A model generated the notes under the pieces. It searched no databases. It was not told the origin of the DNA and was given only the letters and a program-made list of their open reading frames with translations. Source: Gracilimonas sp965227785 (GTDB lineage Bacteria > Bacteroidota > Rhodothermia > Balneolales > Balneolaceae). From it: DNA of 64,000 nt. The stretch is from NCBI RefSeq assembly GCF_965227785.1, contig NZ_OZ245785.1:2604001-2668000 (forward strand), written 5' to 3'. Below are positions 49,419 to 57,656 of the stretch, piece after piece (positions within the stretch are counted from its first letter, which is position 1; every line of letters begins with the position of its first letter). A program made the position numbers and the translations under genes.

Positions 49419-51506
49419 ATGGACATAAAATCATCTGCGGTTCTTTTACTGACATTTATTCTAATTTTTTCCGGTCAACTTTTTGCCCGTCAGGATATAG
49501 ACACTCTTAAAGCCGATCTGGGGGATGTTGTGGTAGTTGGTTATGAAGGGAACCGAAGCGTGATGGAAACGCCCGGTGCCATCACCAACGTGAAGCCAGA
49601 ACAAATCAGTGGATTTGATGAAGGTTCTTTACTGTATGGACTGAATTCGGTGCCCGGTGTACGGATTGAGCAGCGCGCCCCCGGGAGTTACCGGGTAGCC
49701 ATTCGTGGAAGTTCGCTTCGTGCTCCTTTCGGAGTTCGGAATGTGAAAATCTACTGGAACGGGATTCCATTTACCGAGCCTTCAGGGAGTACATTCTTGA
49801 ATCTATTGGATGTGATTAATATGCAGGAAGTGGAGGTAATTCGAGGTCCCGCGGGTAGTATTTACGGGGCCGGAAACGGAGGCGCTTTGTTACTGGAAAG
49901 CCGGCAGTCGAACCAGAATGAGGTGGGAGCGGGCTTGATGTTAGGTTCATACGGACTCCAGCGATATTCAGCTTATGCCCAAAATCAATTTGAGGAAGGA
50001 AGCCTTCGGTTCAACTACTCCAATCAACATGCGGATGGATACAGGGATCAGACATTTTTCAACCGACAGACTGCAGAACTATCCGGCCGGTTTCAGCTGA
50101 ATGACAAGCAGATGATTAAAACCAGCTTCTTGTATTCGGATCTCAACTATGGAATTCCGGGAGGATTGACGTTGGAGCAATATCAGAATGACCCAAGTCA
50201 GGCAAGGCCCGGCAATCCCTTTGTTCTGGGGAGTGTAGAATCGAATGCGAGTATAGATCAGCAATCTTTTTTAGCGGGATTCAGCCATGACGTGCAGATT
50301 ACGGACAACATCTCCAATCTGACGAATGTCTATGGAACCTTCAGTGCCTTTGAAAACCCGTTTAATCTGGATTACAAGAAAGACAGCCGGAAATCGGGCG
50401 GTGGACGAACACGCTTTTACTTTGATACGGATATCGGAGAAGTACGAACAAGGTTTACGGTTGGGGGGGAATTTCAGGGGGCTAACTATGCAGCCCGAAA
50501 TTTTGAGAATGATACCAGCAAAGTAGGTGCGCTTAACTTTGACGATGAAATTAAGATTCAGTCCTCATTACTGTTCTTCAATACCGAAATGGATCTGCCC
50601 GGTGATTTTTATCTAACCGCCGGACTCAGTTACAACCGACTGCAATATAGCCTGAATCGCTTGGTTACCAATCTCAGTGGCGATACAACAGGTGTTGCAC
50701 GTAAAACCTTTGAGCCGGAGATCATCCCGAGAATCGGGTTGCTGAAGAAGTTCAGCCCGGCGCTTTCGTTGCATGGGAGCATCAGTTATGGATTCTCGCC
50801 TCCAACCATTGAAGAATTCAGAACCAATGAAGGCAGCATTGCATTAGATTTAGAAGCAGAACAGGGAACCAATTTTGAAGTTGGAGCACGTGGTTCCATT
50901 GAAAGTGCACGCTTTACCTACGATATAACGGCCTTCTACTTCAAGCTGGAAGAAACAATCGTGCAGCAGCAGTCGGACCGTAATTCAACCGTTATTTTCA
51001 GAAATGCCGGGGCTACCGATCAGTATGGATTGGAGTTGGCCACAAACTGGAAGCTAATTCGGAACCCAGCCGGGTTTCTACAGCAGCTGGACTGGAGCTT
51101 ATCCTATACCTATCACGATTTTGAATTCGTGAACTACTCGAAAGACGGAAATGACTATTCCGGCAATAAGCTGACAGGTGTTGCCCCACATACTGTGGTA
51201 TCATCTGTTAATGCCAGAACCGGGTTCGGATTTTATGGAAACGTGTCCTATAACTTCACTGATGAAATTCCTTTGAATGATGCCAATTCTGTGTATTCCA
51301 ATCCGTATCACCTGGTGCAGACTAAAGTGGGTTTCAAAAAAGAACTAATCGACAACTGGACCTTCGACTTATTCGTGGGTATCGATAATCTGCTGGATGA
51401 AAAGTACAGCCTGGGTAACGACCTGAACGCCTTTGGTGAGCGATACTATCAACCGGCAGCTCCCCGAAATTGGTTTGGCGGGGTGAAGGTTGATTATGAA
51501 TTTTAA
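49419..51506 (+). CDS. TonB-dependent outer-membrane receptor
   Basis: There are 695 residues. A signal peptide (LLLTFILIFSGQLFARQ) precedes a plug domain without the carboxypeptidase-like extension often seen in Bacteroidota: LGDVVVVGYEGNRS (TonB-box-like), VPGVRIEQRAPGSYRVAIRGSS, VEVIRGPAGSIYGAGNGG. The remainder is a 22-strand-type barrel ending VDYEF with the aromatic last residue. No SusD-like partner and no transport genes lie alongside, so the ligand (siderophore, vitamin or other) is unknown. The last codons and stop lie within the palindrome at 51494-51585. Confidence 0.93.
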   Translation: MDIKSSAVLLLTFILIFSGQLFARQDIDTLKADLGDVVVVGYEGNRSVMETPGAITNVKPEQISGFDEGSLLYGLNSVPGVRIEQRAPGSYRVAIRGSSLRAPFGVRNVKIYWNGIPFTEPSGSTFLNLLDVINMQEVEVIRGPAGSIYGAGNGGALLLESRQSNQNEVGAGLMLGSYGLQRYSAYAQNQFEEGSLRFNYSNQHADGYRDQTFFNRQTAELSGRFQLNDKQMIKTSFLYSDLNYGIPGGLTLEQYQNDPSQARPGNPFVLGSVESNASIDQQSFLAGFSHDVQITDNISNLTNVYGTFSAFENPFNLDYKKDSRKSGGGRTRFYFDTDIGEVRTRFTVGGEFQGANYAARNFENDTSKVGALNFDDEIKIQSSLLFFNTEMDLPGDFYLTAGLSYNRLQYSLNRLVTNLSGDTTGVARKTFEPEIIPRIGLLKKFSPALSLHGSISYGFSPPTIEEFRTNEGSIALDLEAEQGTNFEVGARGSIESARFTYDITAFYFKLEETIVQQQSDRNSTVIFRNAGATDQYGLELATNWKLIRNPAGFLQQLDWSLSYTYHDFEFVNYSKDGNDYSGNKLTGVAPHTVVSSVNARTGFGFYGNVSYNFTDEIPLNDANSVYSNPYHLVQTKVGFKKELIDNWTFDLFVGIDNLLDEKYSLGNDLNAFGERYYQPAAPRNWFGGVKVDYEF

Positions 51507-51585
51507 ATGTTGAATTTTGAATGAGTTCCTGATGGATCATTCAAAATTCAACATTCATAATTACCAATCTCCAATTAAAATTTCT
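51494..51585. repeat. Palindromic repeat (GAATTTTGAAT family) at a convergent junction
   Basis: The inner arms TGTTGAATTTTGAATGA (51509-51525) and TCATTCAAAATTCAACA (51538-51554 region) pair exactly. Outer words ATTATGAATTTTAA and CATAATTACC with CCAATTAAAATTTC extend it into both flanking genes. It supplies the final Glu-Phe-stop of the TonB receptor and the final Phe-stop of the giant minus-strand gene. Same family as 17472-17550. Confidence 0.78.
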
Positions 51586-54500
51586 TTGCCAAAACAGCAG
51601 TCTTCTTAAACGTCTTGTTGTTCCCTTCAGTACTATTATAGGCCTCAAAAAGAACGATATAAATTCCTACCCGATTTTTGGATCCATTGTCTTTTAAGCC
51701 ATCCCAAATCAGGGAGCCCTCGAAGCCGGCTTGTTTGCCATCGGCCAGCTTTTTGACTTCCCGTCCATACCGGTCAAAAATACGAACACGTAACAGGTAG
51801 TCCGGTTCTTCCAGTTTATAGTTGATGAACAGGTTGTCTTCAAATCCATCATCGTCGGGAGAGAAAGGATTGGGTGTAAAAGTAATCCCGGTATCATCAG
51901 GTCCGGCTCCGGCTTGCTGAAAGATGGAATTCTTCCGTCCCGGGGTGCCACCACTTACAGCAGTACTGGAGCTCCAGTTAGTCTCATCATTACTTGGCCC
52001 GTCAGGGTCAATTCGTTCCAGGGCTATACCGTCAACATCATACAGGTTAGGATTATGCCAGCTTTCATCGTAGAACACAGAGTCGAAGACCAGCCCGGTA
52101 CTGTCTGCGAGGTAAATAGCGTCACCGGAAGAAGCGAGGCTCAAATTCGAGCGGTCGGCACGGATGAAGAATTGGGCATTTTCATTTTGCAGTTCAAAAT
52201 AGGAGGCCAGCCGACTTTCACTGAAAACCGAGGTTTGATCTTCAGCATAAAACACAACCGTTCCGCCGGCCGGAATCCACCTGAACTGAGAAGAAAAGGG
52301 ATAAACGGAGCGGATTTCATTATTCTCATCCGGATCATCATGGATAAAAAAGCCTTCCAGCGAAACCGCATAATCTGCTCTGTTATAGAACTCCACGTAC
52401 TCGGTTTGGTCGGGGAGATTGTCATCTGAATTCGCAAGCGGATCGAACAGAATTTCATTAATAACCACGTTGCCTTTGGAGAGAGGCTGAGAAACTTCAA
52501 TTGCCAGCTCTCCGGATGTATTTCCTCTGAAATCAGTTGCCTCACCAAAGGTAATCGTAAGTGGTTCTCCAGAAGGGAAACTGTCATTTCCTATTATGAG
52601 AATGTTCGCATTTTCTTCATCATATTCTGCAATAGAAGACGGATTTTCATTCACAGTGACAGGTCCTGTTCCCGAAGAACGAACAAATTCAGAAAAAGCC
52701 ACATAAATCTTACCGTCAGTTCTAAGCTTGGCAAAAACAATTTCAGGTGGGGTTTGATCGGGTTGATAAATTGAACTCTGGCTTCCGGCGCTGTTTCCTG
52801 TTTGGGAAGTACTGGAAGCCCAGTTACCGGCATCATTCGATGCAGATTCGGGGTCTTTGCGCTCCAGAGAGATGCCGGGTTCATTCCCTCCCCAGGTCTC
52901 CCGGTAAAACAAACTGTCAATAACCACTCCATTTTCATCTTTGATGACTACGGCATCTTCGTCATCATTCAGGGAAGGAAATCCCGAAAGGTAAACTACA
53001 TTTCCATTCGATTCAGCTTTGGCGAGGGGACTGCCTGTGGCAAACTCTTCAGAATCTGTAAGTATCAGGTATTCATTACTTTTGATGACGGTCCCTTCCG
53101 GAATGGTGGTGGAGCCGGTTTCATCGGAAAAGGTCCAGTCGGTAAGATTGAAATTGTCAGAAGTTCGGTTGTAGACCTCAATAAACTCCGGCGACTCAGC
53201 ACTGGCTCTGCTGTACAGTATTTCATTTATGATGACATCGGTTCGGTTGACAGGTGAAAAAACCGTGTATTCCAGATTTGCCGTAGCTGAAGTCAGGGTA
53301 TTCCCGAAAATATCCTGTTGGTTGTTGACGGAAAGGGTGAATGTATCTCCGCTGGACAGTGAAGTACTCAGGACCAGGGATAAGCTATCTCCTTTGTAAT
53401 TTACAACTTCAGCAATCGGCCAGGAAGGTGAAAGGGAGTAGTGGGAAATGTCAGTAGCTAAAACAGAATCAACTCGTTCATTGAAAATCAGTTGAATGGA
53501 GTCCGGAGAAGTAATAGATGCCTGTTCCAATACGGGTGGTTCATTATCCTGCTCAATGAGGTTGGGATGTCCCGGTGTAGATTTGCTTTCAGGAGGAGAG
53601 TCGCCCCAGTTTTCCCTGTAAAAGGAAGGATGGTCAGGACTTCTGCGTTCCAGAGATACTCCCTCTCCACCCCAATCTGAAGTATAGGTTAACGAGTCAA
53701 TTAATTCTCCGTTGGCATTGCGAATAACGATGGCATCGGTGCTGTTATTTAAGGATGGAAACCGGCTTCCTAAAATGAGAGTTGGACGGTTTGGGAAAAG
53801 TTCGAGAAAGGAACTGTCGGGGGCTAAAACCAGGTAGGAGTTTAGGGTAATTTCAAGCCCGGAGGTGGCAATTGCTCTGCGGTTTCCGGTATTGTCATTC
53901 AGCGTCCAGTTACGTAAATCGTAATTTTTATCAGTAGGGTTAAACAGCTCAATGAACTCGGTGTAATCTTCTTCCGGCTCATACATAAACTCATTAATGA
54001 TGATATCATTTCTTGCGGCTTCAGCCAGATCAATTAGAAAAAACTCAGCCACTAATTCACCGGAAGTATTTCCGAACAAATCAGTCTGATTACTTACCCT
54101 AAGCTGATAGGTAGTTCCATTTTCTTTTCTGGGAATCTTGGCCGAAAAAGCGATGATTACCGTATCAGGCGCAAGGTAGTTAAAAGATTGGGGGAGGAGT
54201 GAATTACCGGAAGTTTCGGGAAGTTCTATGAAGATATAATTTTTAGGGTTGATGGCTGGTGGTTCCGCCACTCGTTCGCTGAATATGAGCTGAAGTGTGC
54301 TGTCATTCACAACTGAAAGACCCTTAATCTCGGGAGGGGTTTCATCTTCCGGTACTAAATTGGGAAGTCCGGGAGTGGCTTTGTTCTCAGAAGGAGAATC
54401 GGCCCAGTTTTCCCGGTAAATTCCTGTCACGGCTGGAGTTCTTCTTTCCAAAGAAATTTCTTCACCGCCCCAATCATCTTCATAGCTCAGAGAGTCAATA

Positions 54501-56536
54501 ATCAAACCGTTTTGGTTTTTAATGACGATGGCATCAGAGCTATTGTTCAGGGAAGAAAAGCGACTTCTCATATCAATGAGCGGAATGCCGGGAAAGGAAG
54601 CGATTAAGGTGCTGTCTGGAGCCAGAACCACGAATTTACCGGCAGGCAATACAAAGGTTTCAGGGGAGATAAATTCATCGTCTCCGGTATTATCATTGAA
54701 CGTCCAGTTTTGGAGGTTGAACGAACTGTCCGAATGATTGTAAAGCTCTACAAATTCTGAAAAGCCGTCGCCGGGGTCGTACATGAACTCATTAATTACC
54801 ACCTGATTCGTTTGAGCCGTAAAAATCACGTAATAGTTAAAATCAGCTTCCACATCCGAGATATTCCTGAATATATCTGTGAGATTGGTGACGGTTAACG
54901 TCCAGTTTCCATCATATTCCTGAAGGTCGTTATCCAGTAGAATGAGTAACGAATCCGGCGCTATTTGTTGAACAGAACTTATGGCTGGGATGGGCGGCGG
55001 TGTTGCCCCGGCTTCAGGATTTTGGCTGATCGAGTAGTTGCTTTGATCCAGTGCTGTTGAAGTATCAGCCCGTTCGGAAAGTATCAACAACAAAGTCTGA
55101 CTATCCACTACCTCCAATGCTGAAATAGAGGGGGCGGTATTGTCGGGTTGAACCTGATTTGAAAATCCGGGTGTGCCAAAGTCCGGACTTGGGCTGTCAC
55201 CCCAATTCTCCTGGTAAAAAGAAGGGACTGTTGAACTCCTTCGCTCCAGGGCCACATCTTCGCCACCCCAGTCAGCATTGTATTGCAAGGAATCGATAAG
55301 GCTTCCGGATTGATTAAATAGTCGAATTTGATCTCCGCTATTGTTAAAAGCCGGTATTGATGACTGAAGATAGACGGCTTCACCAAAGAATGTATTTAAA
55401 GAAGAAGTATCGGATGAAACAACCACAAAGCTGTCGGGGAGCAGGGTGAAATCAGAGAATGAAATAGTGCTTAATGAATTGTTATCGCCGAGCTGCCAGG
55501 TCTTCAGATTCAAATACCGGTCAGATGTATTTCGAAGCTCCACATATTCAGCTTTACCCGGCGGCGGATCCTTCATAAACTCGTTGATGACTACATCCCC
55601 CGGTTGATAATCATCATACACAAAGAACGAGAAGGAGGTATCGGCTAAGATGGTTTCACTGGCGCTGTCTTCAATACCGGAAATGGTGAGTGAGTTTGGC
55701 CCACTGGGGATGTTTGAAGGAAAGGTAATGCGGGTGGTGTCGCCACTTTGCTGATTGACAGATTGAGGAATTACTGCTCCCGGGTTCAAGATAAAATCGG
55801 ATGTCTGAACGGAGGAAAAATCAATGTCTCTGGAGAAGGAAATATCCAGTTCGGTATCACTGACCTGTAGAACGGAAGTGACTTGAATGGGTGGGATATC
55901 AATTTTGAAGTCGTAGTAAAATAGGTCAGAACGGGTAGAAGAGTACGTATTCTTAAACCCAAAGTAAGAGGTGGAGGTATAGGTGTTGTCTGTTCCTGTA
56001 TCTTCTACGGAAAGCAAGCCTGCATAACCTTCTGCAACTTCCAGCATCCAGTTTCCGGAGGCGTCTCTGGTTACTTTAATCCGATAATCTGCGCCCGAGC
56101 TGATACTGGTAATACCTGTCAGTACTTCATTCGCTTCACTTCCATTGTCAACTCGTAACAGTCTGAACACATCGCTGCTTCCATTTTCACCGCCCTTTAG
56201 TTTATATCCGTTTAGAGATGAGGTCAGGTCCTGATTGTCGCTCATCAGGTATATTTCGGCTTTGTTACCGTTAGATGGACTGAATCCATCAAAGCGAATA
56301 AAGAACTCCCAGTAGCCTACGGAATTAGTGGAAGGAATACTCAGGTATGAAACGCCGGCACCGGACGCATTTTGTTGGAGCAGAATATTTCCATTTTCTT
56401 CGGTGAAGATGAAATCGCTGTTATTTCCTGTCCAGTCAGAAATATCCTGATCGGAAAAGTCATCCTCGAAGTTTACCGACTGCCCGAATATGATACAGGG
56501 CAATCCCCATAATATCACGAATAATAGTACCCTCAT
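51575..56536 (-). CDS. Giant secreted protein with five lamin-tail domains and T9SS/FlgD-type C-terminus
   Basis: There are 1653 residues with a signal peptide (LLFVILWGLPCIIFGQ). After an N-terminal beta-sandwich (~20-210), five lamin-tail domains begin near residues 312, 577, 844, 1099 and 1355, each with the I-N-E core (VVINEFMKDPP, VVINEFMYDPG, IIINEFMYEPE, VIINEILYS, VVINEILFDPL) and a D-W-GG-E or E-W strand later. They alternate with SbsA/Big-5-type Ig domains (LIFSERV, LILSERAD, IQLIFNERVDS). The end (ITFTPNPFSPDDDGFED, then VRIFDRYGREVKKLADG and TAVLAKKF) is a FlgD-Ig/T9SS sorting domain. Probably surface-bound or secreted; function unknown. The repeats keep related words at DNA level. 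Confidence 0.9.
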   Translation of the reverse strand: MRVLLFVILWGLPCIIFGQSVNFEDDFSDQDISDWTGNNSDFIFTEENGNILLQQNASGAGVSYLSIPSTNSVGYWEFFIRFDGFSPSNGNKAEIYLMSDNQDLTSSLNGYKLKGGENGSSDVFRLLRVDNGSEANEVLTGITSISSGADYRIKVTRDASGNWMLEVAEGYAGLLSVEDTGTDNTYTSTSYFGFKNTYSSTRSDLFYYDFKIDIPPIQVTSVLQVSDTELDISFSRDIDFSSVQTSDFILNPGAVIPQSVNQQSGDTTRITFPSNIPSGPNSLTISGIEDSASETILADTSFSFFVYDDYQPGDVVINEFMKDPPPGKAEYVELRNTSDRYLNLKTWQLGDNNSLSTISFSDFTLLPDSFVVVSSDTSSLNTFFGEAVYLQSSIPAFNNSGDQIRLFNQSGSLIDSLQYNADWGGEDVALERRSSTVPSFYQENWGDSPSPDFGTPGFSNQVQPDNTAPSISALEVVDSQTLLLILSERADTSTALDQSNYSISQNPEAGATPPPIPAISSVQQIAPDSLLILLDNDLQEYDGNWTLTVTNLTDIFRNISDVEADFNYYVIFTAQTNQVVINEFMYDPGDGFSEFVELYNHSDSSFNLQNWTFNDNTGDDEFISPETFVLPAGKFVVLAPDSTLIASFPGIPLIDMRSRFSSLNNSSDAIVIKNQNGLIIDSLSYEDDWGGEEISLERRTPAVTGIYRENWADSPSENKATPGLPNLVPEDETPPEIKGLSVVNDSTLQLIFSERVAEPPAINPKNYIFIELPETSGNSLLPQSFNYLAPDTVIIAFSAKIPRKENGTTYQLRVSNQTDLFGNTSGELVAEFFLIDLAEAARNDIIINEFMYEPEEDYTEFIELFNPTDKNYDLRNWTLNDNTGNRRAIATSGLEITLNSYLVLAPDSSFLELFPNRPTLILGSRFPSLNNSTDAIVIRNANGELIDSLTYTSDWGGEGVSLERRSPDHPSFYRENWGDSPPESKSTPGHPNLIEQDNEPPVLEQASITSPDSIQLIFNERVDSVLATDISHYSLSPSWPIAEVVNYKGDSLSLVLSTSLSSGDTFTLSVNNQQDIFGNTLTSATANLEYTVFSPVNRTDVIINEILYSRASAESPEFIEVYNRTSDNFNLTDWTFSDETGSTTIPEGTVIKSNEYLILTDSEEFATGSPLAKAESNGNVVYLSGFPSLNDDEDAVVIKDENGVVIDSLFYRETWGGNEPGISLERKDPESASNDAGNWASSTSQTGNSAGSQSSIYQPDQTPPEIVFAKLRTDGKIYVAFSEFVRSSGTGPVTVNENPSSIAEYDEENANILIIGNDSFPSGEPLTITFGEATDFRGNTSGELAIEVSQPLSKGNVVINEILFDPLANSDDNLPDQTEYVEFYNRADYAVSLEGFFIHDDPDENNEIRSVYPFSSQFRWIPAGGTVVFYAEDQTSVFSESRLASYFELQNENAQFFIRADRSNLSLASSGDAIYLADSTGLVFDSVFYDESWHNPNLYDVDGIALERIDPDGPSNDETNWSSSTAVSGGTPGRKNSIFQQAGAGPDDTGITFTPNPFSPDDDGFEDNLFINYKLEEPDYLLRVRIFDRYGREVKKLADGKQAGFEGSLIWDGLKDNGSKNRVGIYIVLFEAYNSTEGNNKTFKKTAVLAKKF

Positions 56537-56601
56537 GCTCCCGAATTATTATTCAGTAAATTAAAACAACTGTTTAATGACTTTCAGAAAAAAATACCCC
56601 G

Positions 56602-56675
56602 GTAAAAAAATAGGGTAAAAGGATATTCCACCTTTTACCCCTGGAAGGACATTGAGAATGTTGTGTCATTCTCAA
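56602..56675 (-). promoter_or_regulatory. Two hairpins upstream of the giant secreted-protein gene
   Basis: GGGTAAAAGG (56613-56622) pairs exactly with CCTTTTACCC (56631-56640). Read on the minus strand, it is followed by TATTTTTTTACC, an intrinsic-terminator form. TTGAGAATG (652-660 of the 56,000 block) pairs exactly with CATTCTCAA (56667-56675) over a six-base loop. Both lie 65-140 bases before the minus-strand ATG at 56536, inside the 269-base divergent gap, so a leader attenuator is possible; the rest of the gap shows nothing I recognise. Confidence 0.4.
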
Positions 56676-56805
56676 GGCAATGATTAGTTTTCTCTTTTGT
56701 TAGCTGTTTAGTTAGAGCGATGAAACGCGCACTCCTTACAGATTTTTTGTACTTTTTTAGAAGTTTTTTCAAAAGCACCTAAATCATTAAAAATCAGTAA
56801 CGCAT

Positions 56806-57183
56806 ATGCGAAGTCTTCCTTTTTCGATTGAAAATTTAAACGGCGGATTCATGAAAGTGGAGGGAATTCTGCGCGTGGAAAGCGAGAATCTGGTCTTTGA
56901 ATACAAGAAAAAAGATGCTGTGGTAGAGGCATATGAGTCTGAGCTGATGTCCGAAACGATTCCGTTATCGGAGTTGGATATGTTGGAGTACAAGAAAGGC
57001 TGGTTTAGTGGAAAACTGATTTTGCATGGCAAAAGAGCCTCTTCTTTTGGAGAGTTACCCGGCAAGGAATTAACGGAACGTGTATTAAAAGTGAAGCGGA
57101 AGCATCGAAATGTAGCAGCTAACATTTCATCCAATTTGAACCTGAAGCTTTCCGAACAAAAACTAAACGAGCTGGAAGATTAA
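56806..57183 (+). CDS. Hypothetical protein, first of a tandem paralogue pair
   Basis: There are 125 residues, soluble. The pattern KVEGILRVESENLVFEYKKKDAVVEAYESEL, then TIPLSELDMLEYKKGWFSGKLILHGKRASSFGELPGKE and a C-terminal helix (NISSNLNLKLSEQKLNELED) is shared with the following gene. The strand-rich core with YKKGWFSGKLIL before a terminal helix suggests a PH-like fold, which is only an impression. The next gene starts three bases after its stop, so they are co-transcribed. Function not recognised. Confidence 0.7.
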   Translation: MRSLPFSIENLNGGFMKVEGILRVESENLVFEYKKKDAVVEAYESELMSETIPLSELDMLEYKKGWFSGKLILHGKRASSFGELPGKELTERVLKVKRKHRNVAANISSNLNLKLSEQKLNELED

Positions 57184-57186
57184 ACC

Positions 57187-57585
57187 ATGAGTATTCCTTT
57201 TAACTATTCGATGTATGAAACCGAAGATGTAAAAATAGAGGTGAAAGAAGTAAAGGGAATTCTGAGCTTCCTGGATGGAGAACTTCTTTTTGAGTACAAA
57301 GTGTATGATATGATGGGAAACGGTTTGAGCAATCTGAGTAAGTTTTCTATCCAGCTCGACCACATCAAAAAGATACAGTATAAGAAAGGGCTTTTGTTTT
57401 TTACCGGTGGGAAATTGATTATCGAAGCCAACCAATGGGCATTTTTTGAGCCTTTGCCGGGCAGCGATCAGGGTAAGATTAAATTGAATATCAAGCGCAA
57501 CGACAAGAACGAGGCGATCCGGTTTTCCACCAAATTAAACCTGTATATGTCGCAGAAACGCCTGGGGGATATGGGGGAGGAATAA
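57187..57585 (+). CDS. Hypothetical protein, second of a tandem paralogue pair
   Basis: There are 132 residues. It aligns with the preceding gene: KEVKGILSFLDGELLFEYKVYDMMGNGLSN corresponds to its VEGILRVESENLVFEYKKKD, and IQLDHIKKIQYKKGLLFFTGGKLIIEAN to IPLSELDMLEYKKGWFSGKLILHGK; both end in a helix with KLNL. Sequence identity is modest, so the duplication is old. No motif suggests an activity. It converges on asd through a palindrome at 57604. Confidence 0.7.
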   Translation: MSIPFNYSMYETEDVKIEVKEVKGILSFLDGELLFEYKVYDMMGNGLSNLSKFSIQLDHIKKIQYKKGLLFFTGGKLIIEANQWAFFEPLPGSDQGKIKLNIKRNDKNEAIRFSTKLNLYMSQKRLGDMGEE

Positions 57586-57603
57586 ATTTTTATCCCGAAA
57601 ACT

Positions 57604-57629
57604 TAGAGACACAAAATCATGTGTCTCTA
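57604..57629. repeat. Palindrome (TAGAGACACA type) at a convergent junction
   Basis: TAGAGACACA and TGTGTCTCTA are exact inverses around AAATCA. It matches the 35576-35607 palindrome apart from the loop and ends. It lies between the paralogue pair and asd, 18 bases after the second paralogue's stop. Confidence 0.8.
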
Positions 57630-57656
57630 CGATGGTTTCGAGGGTAAATAATTATT

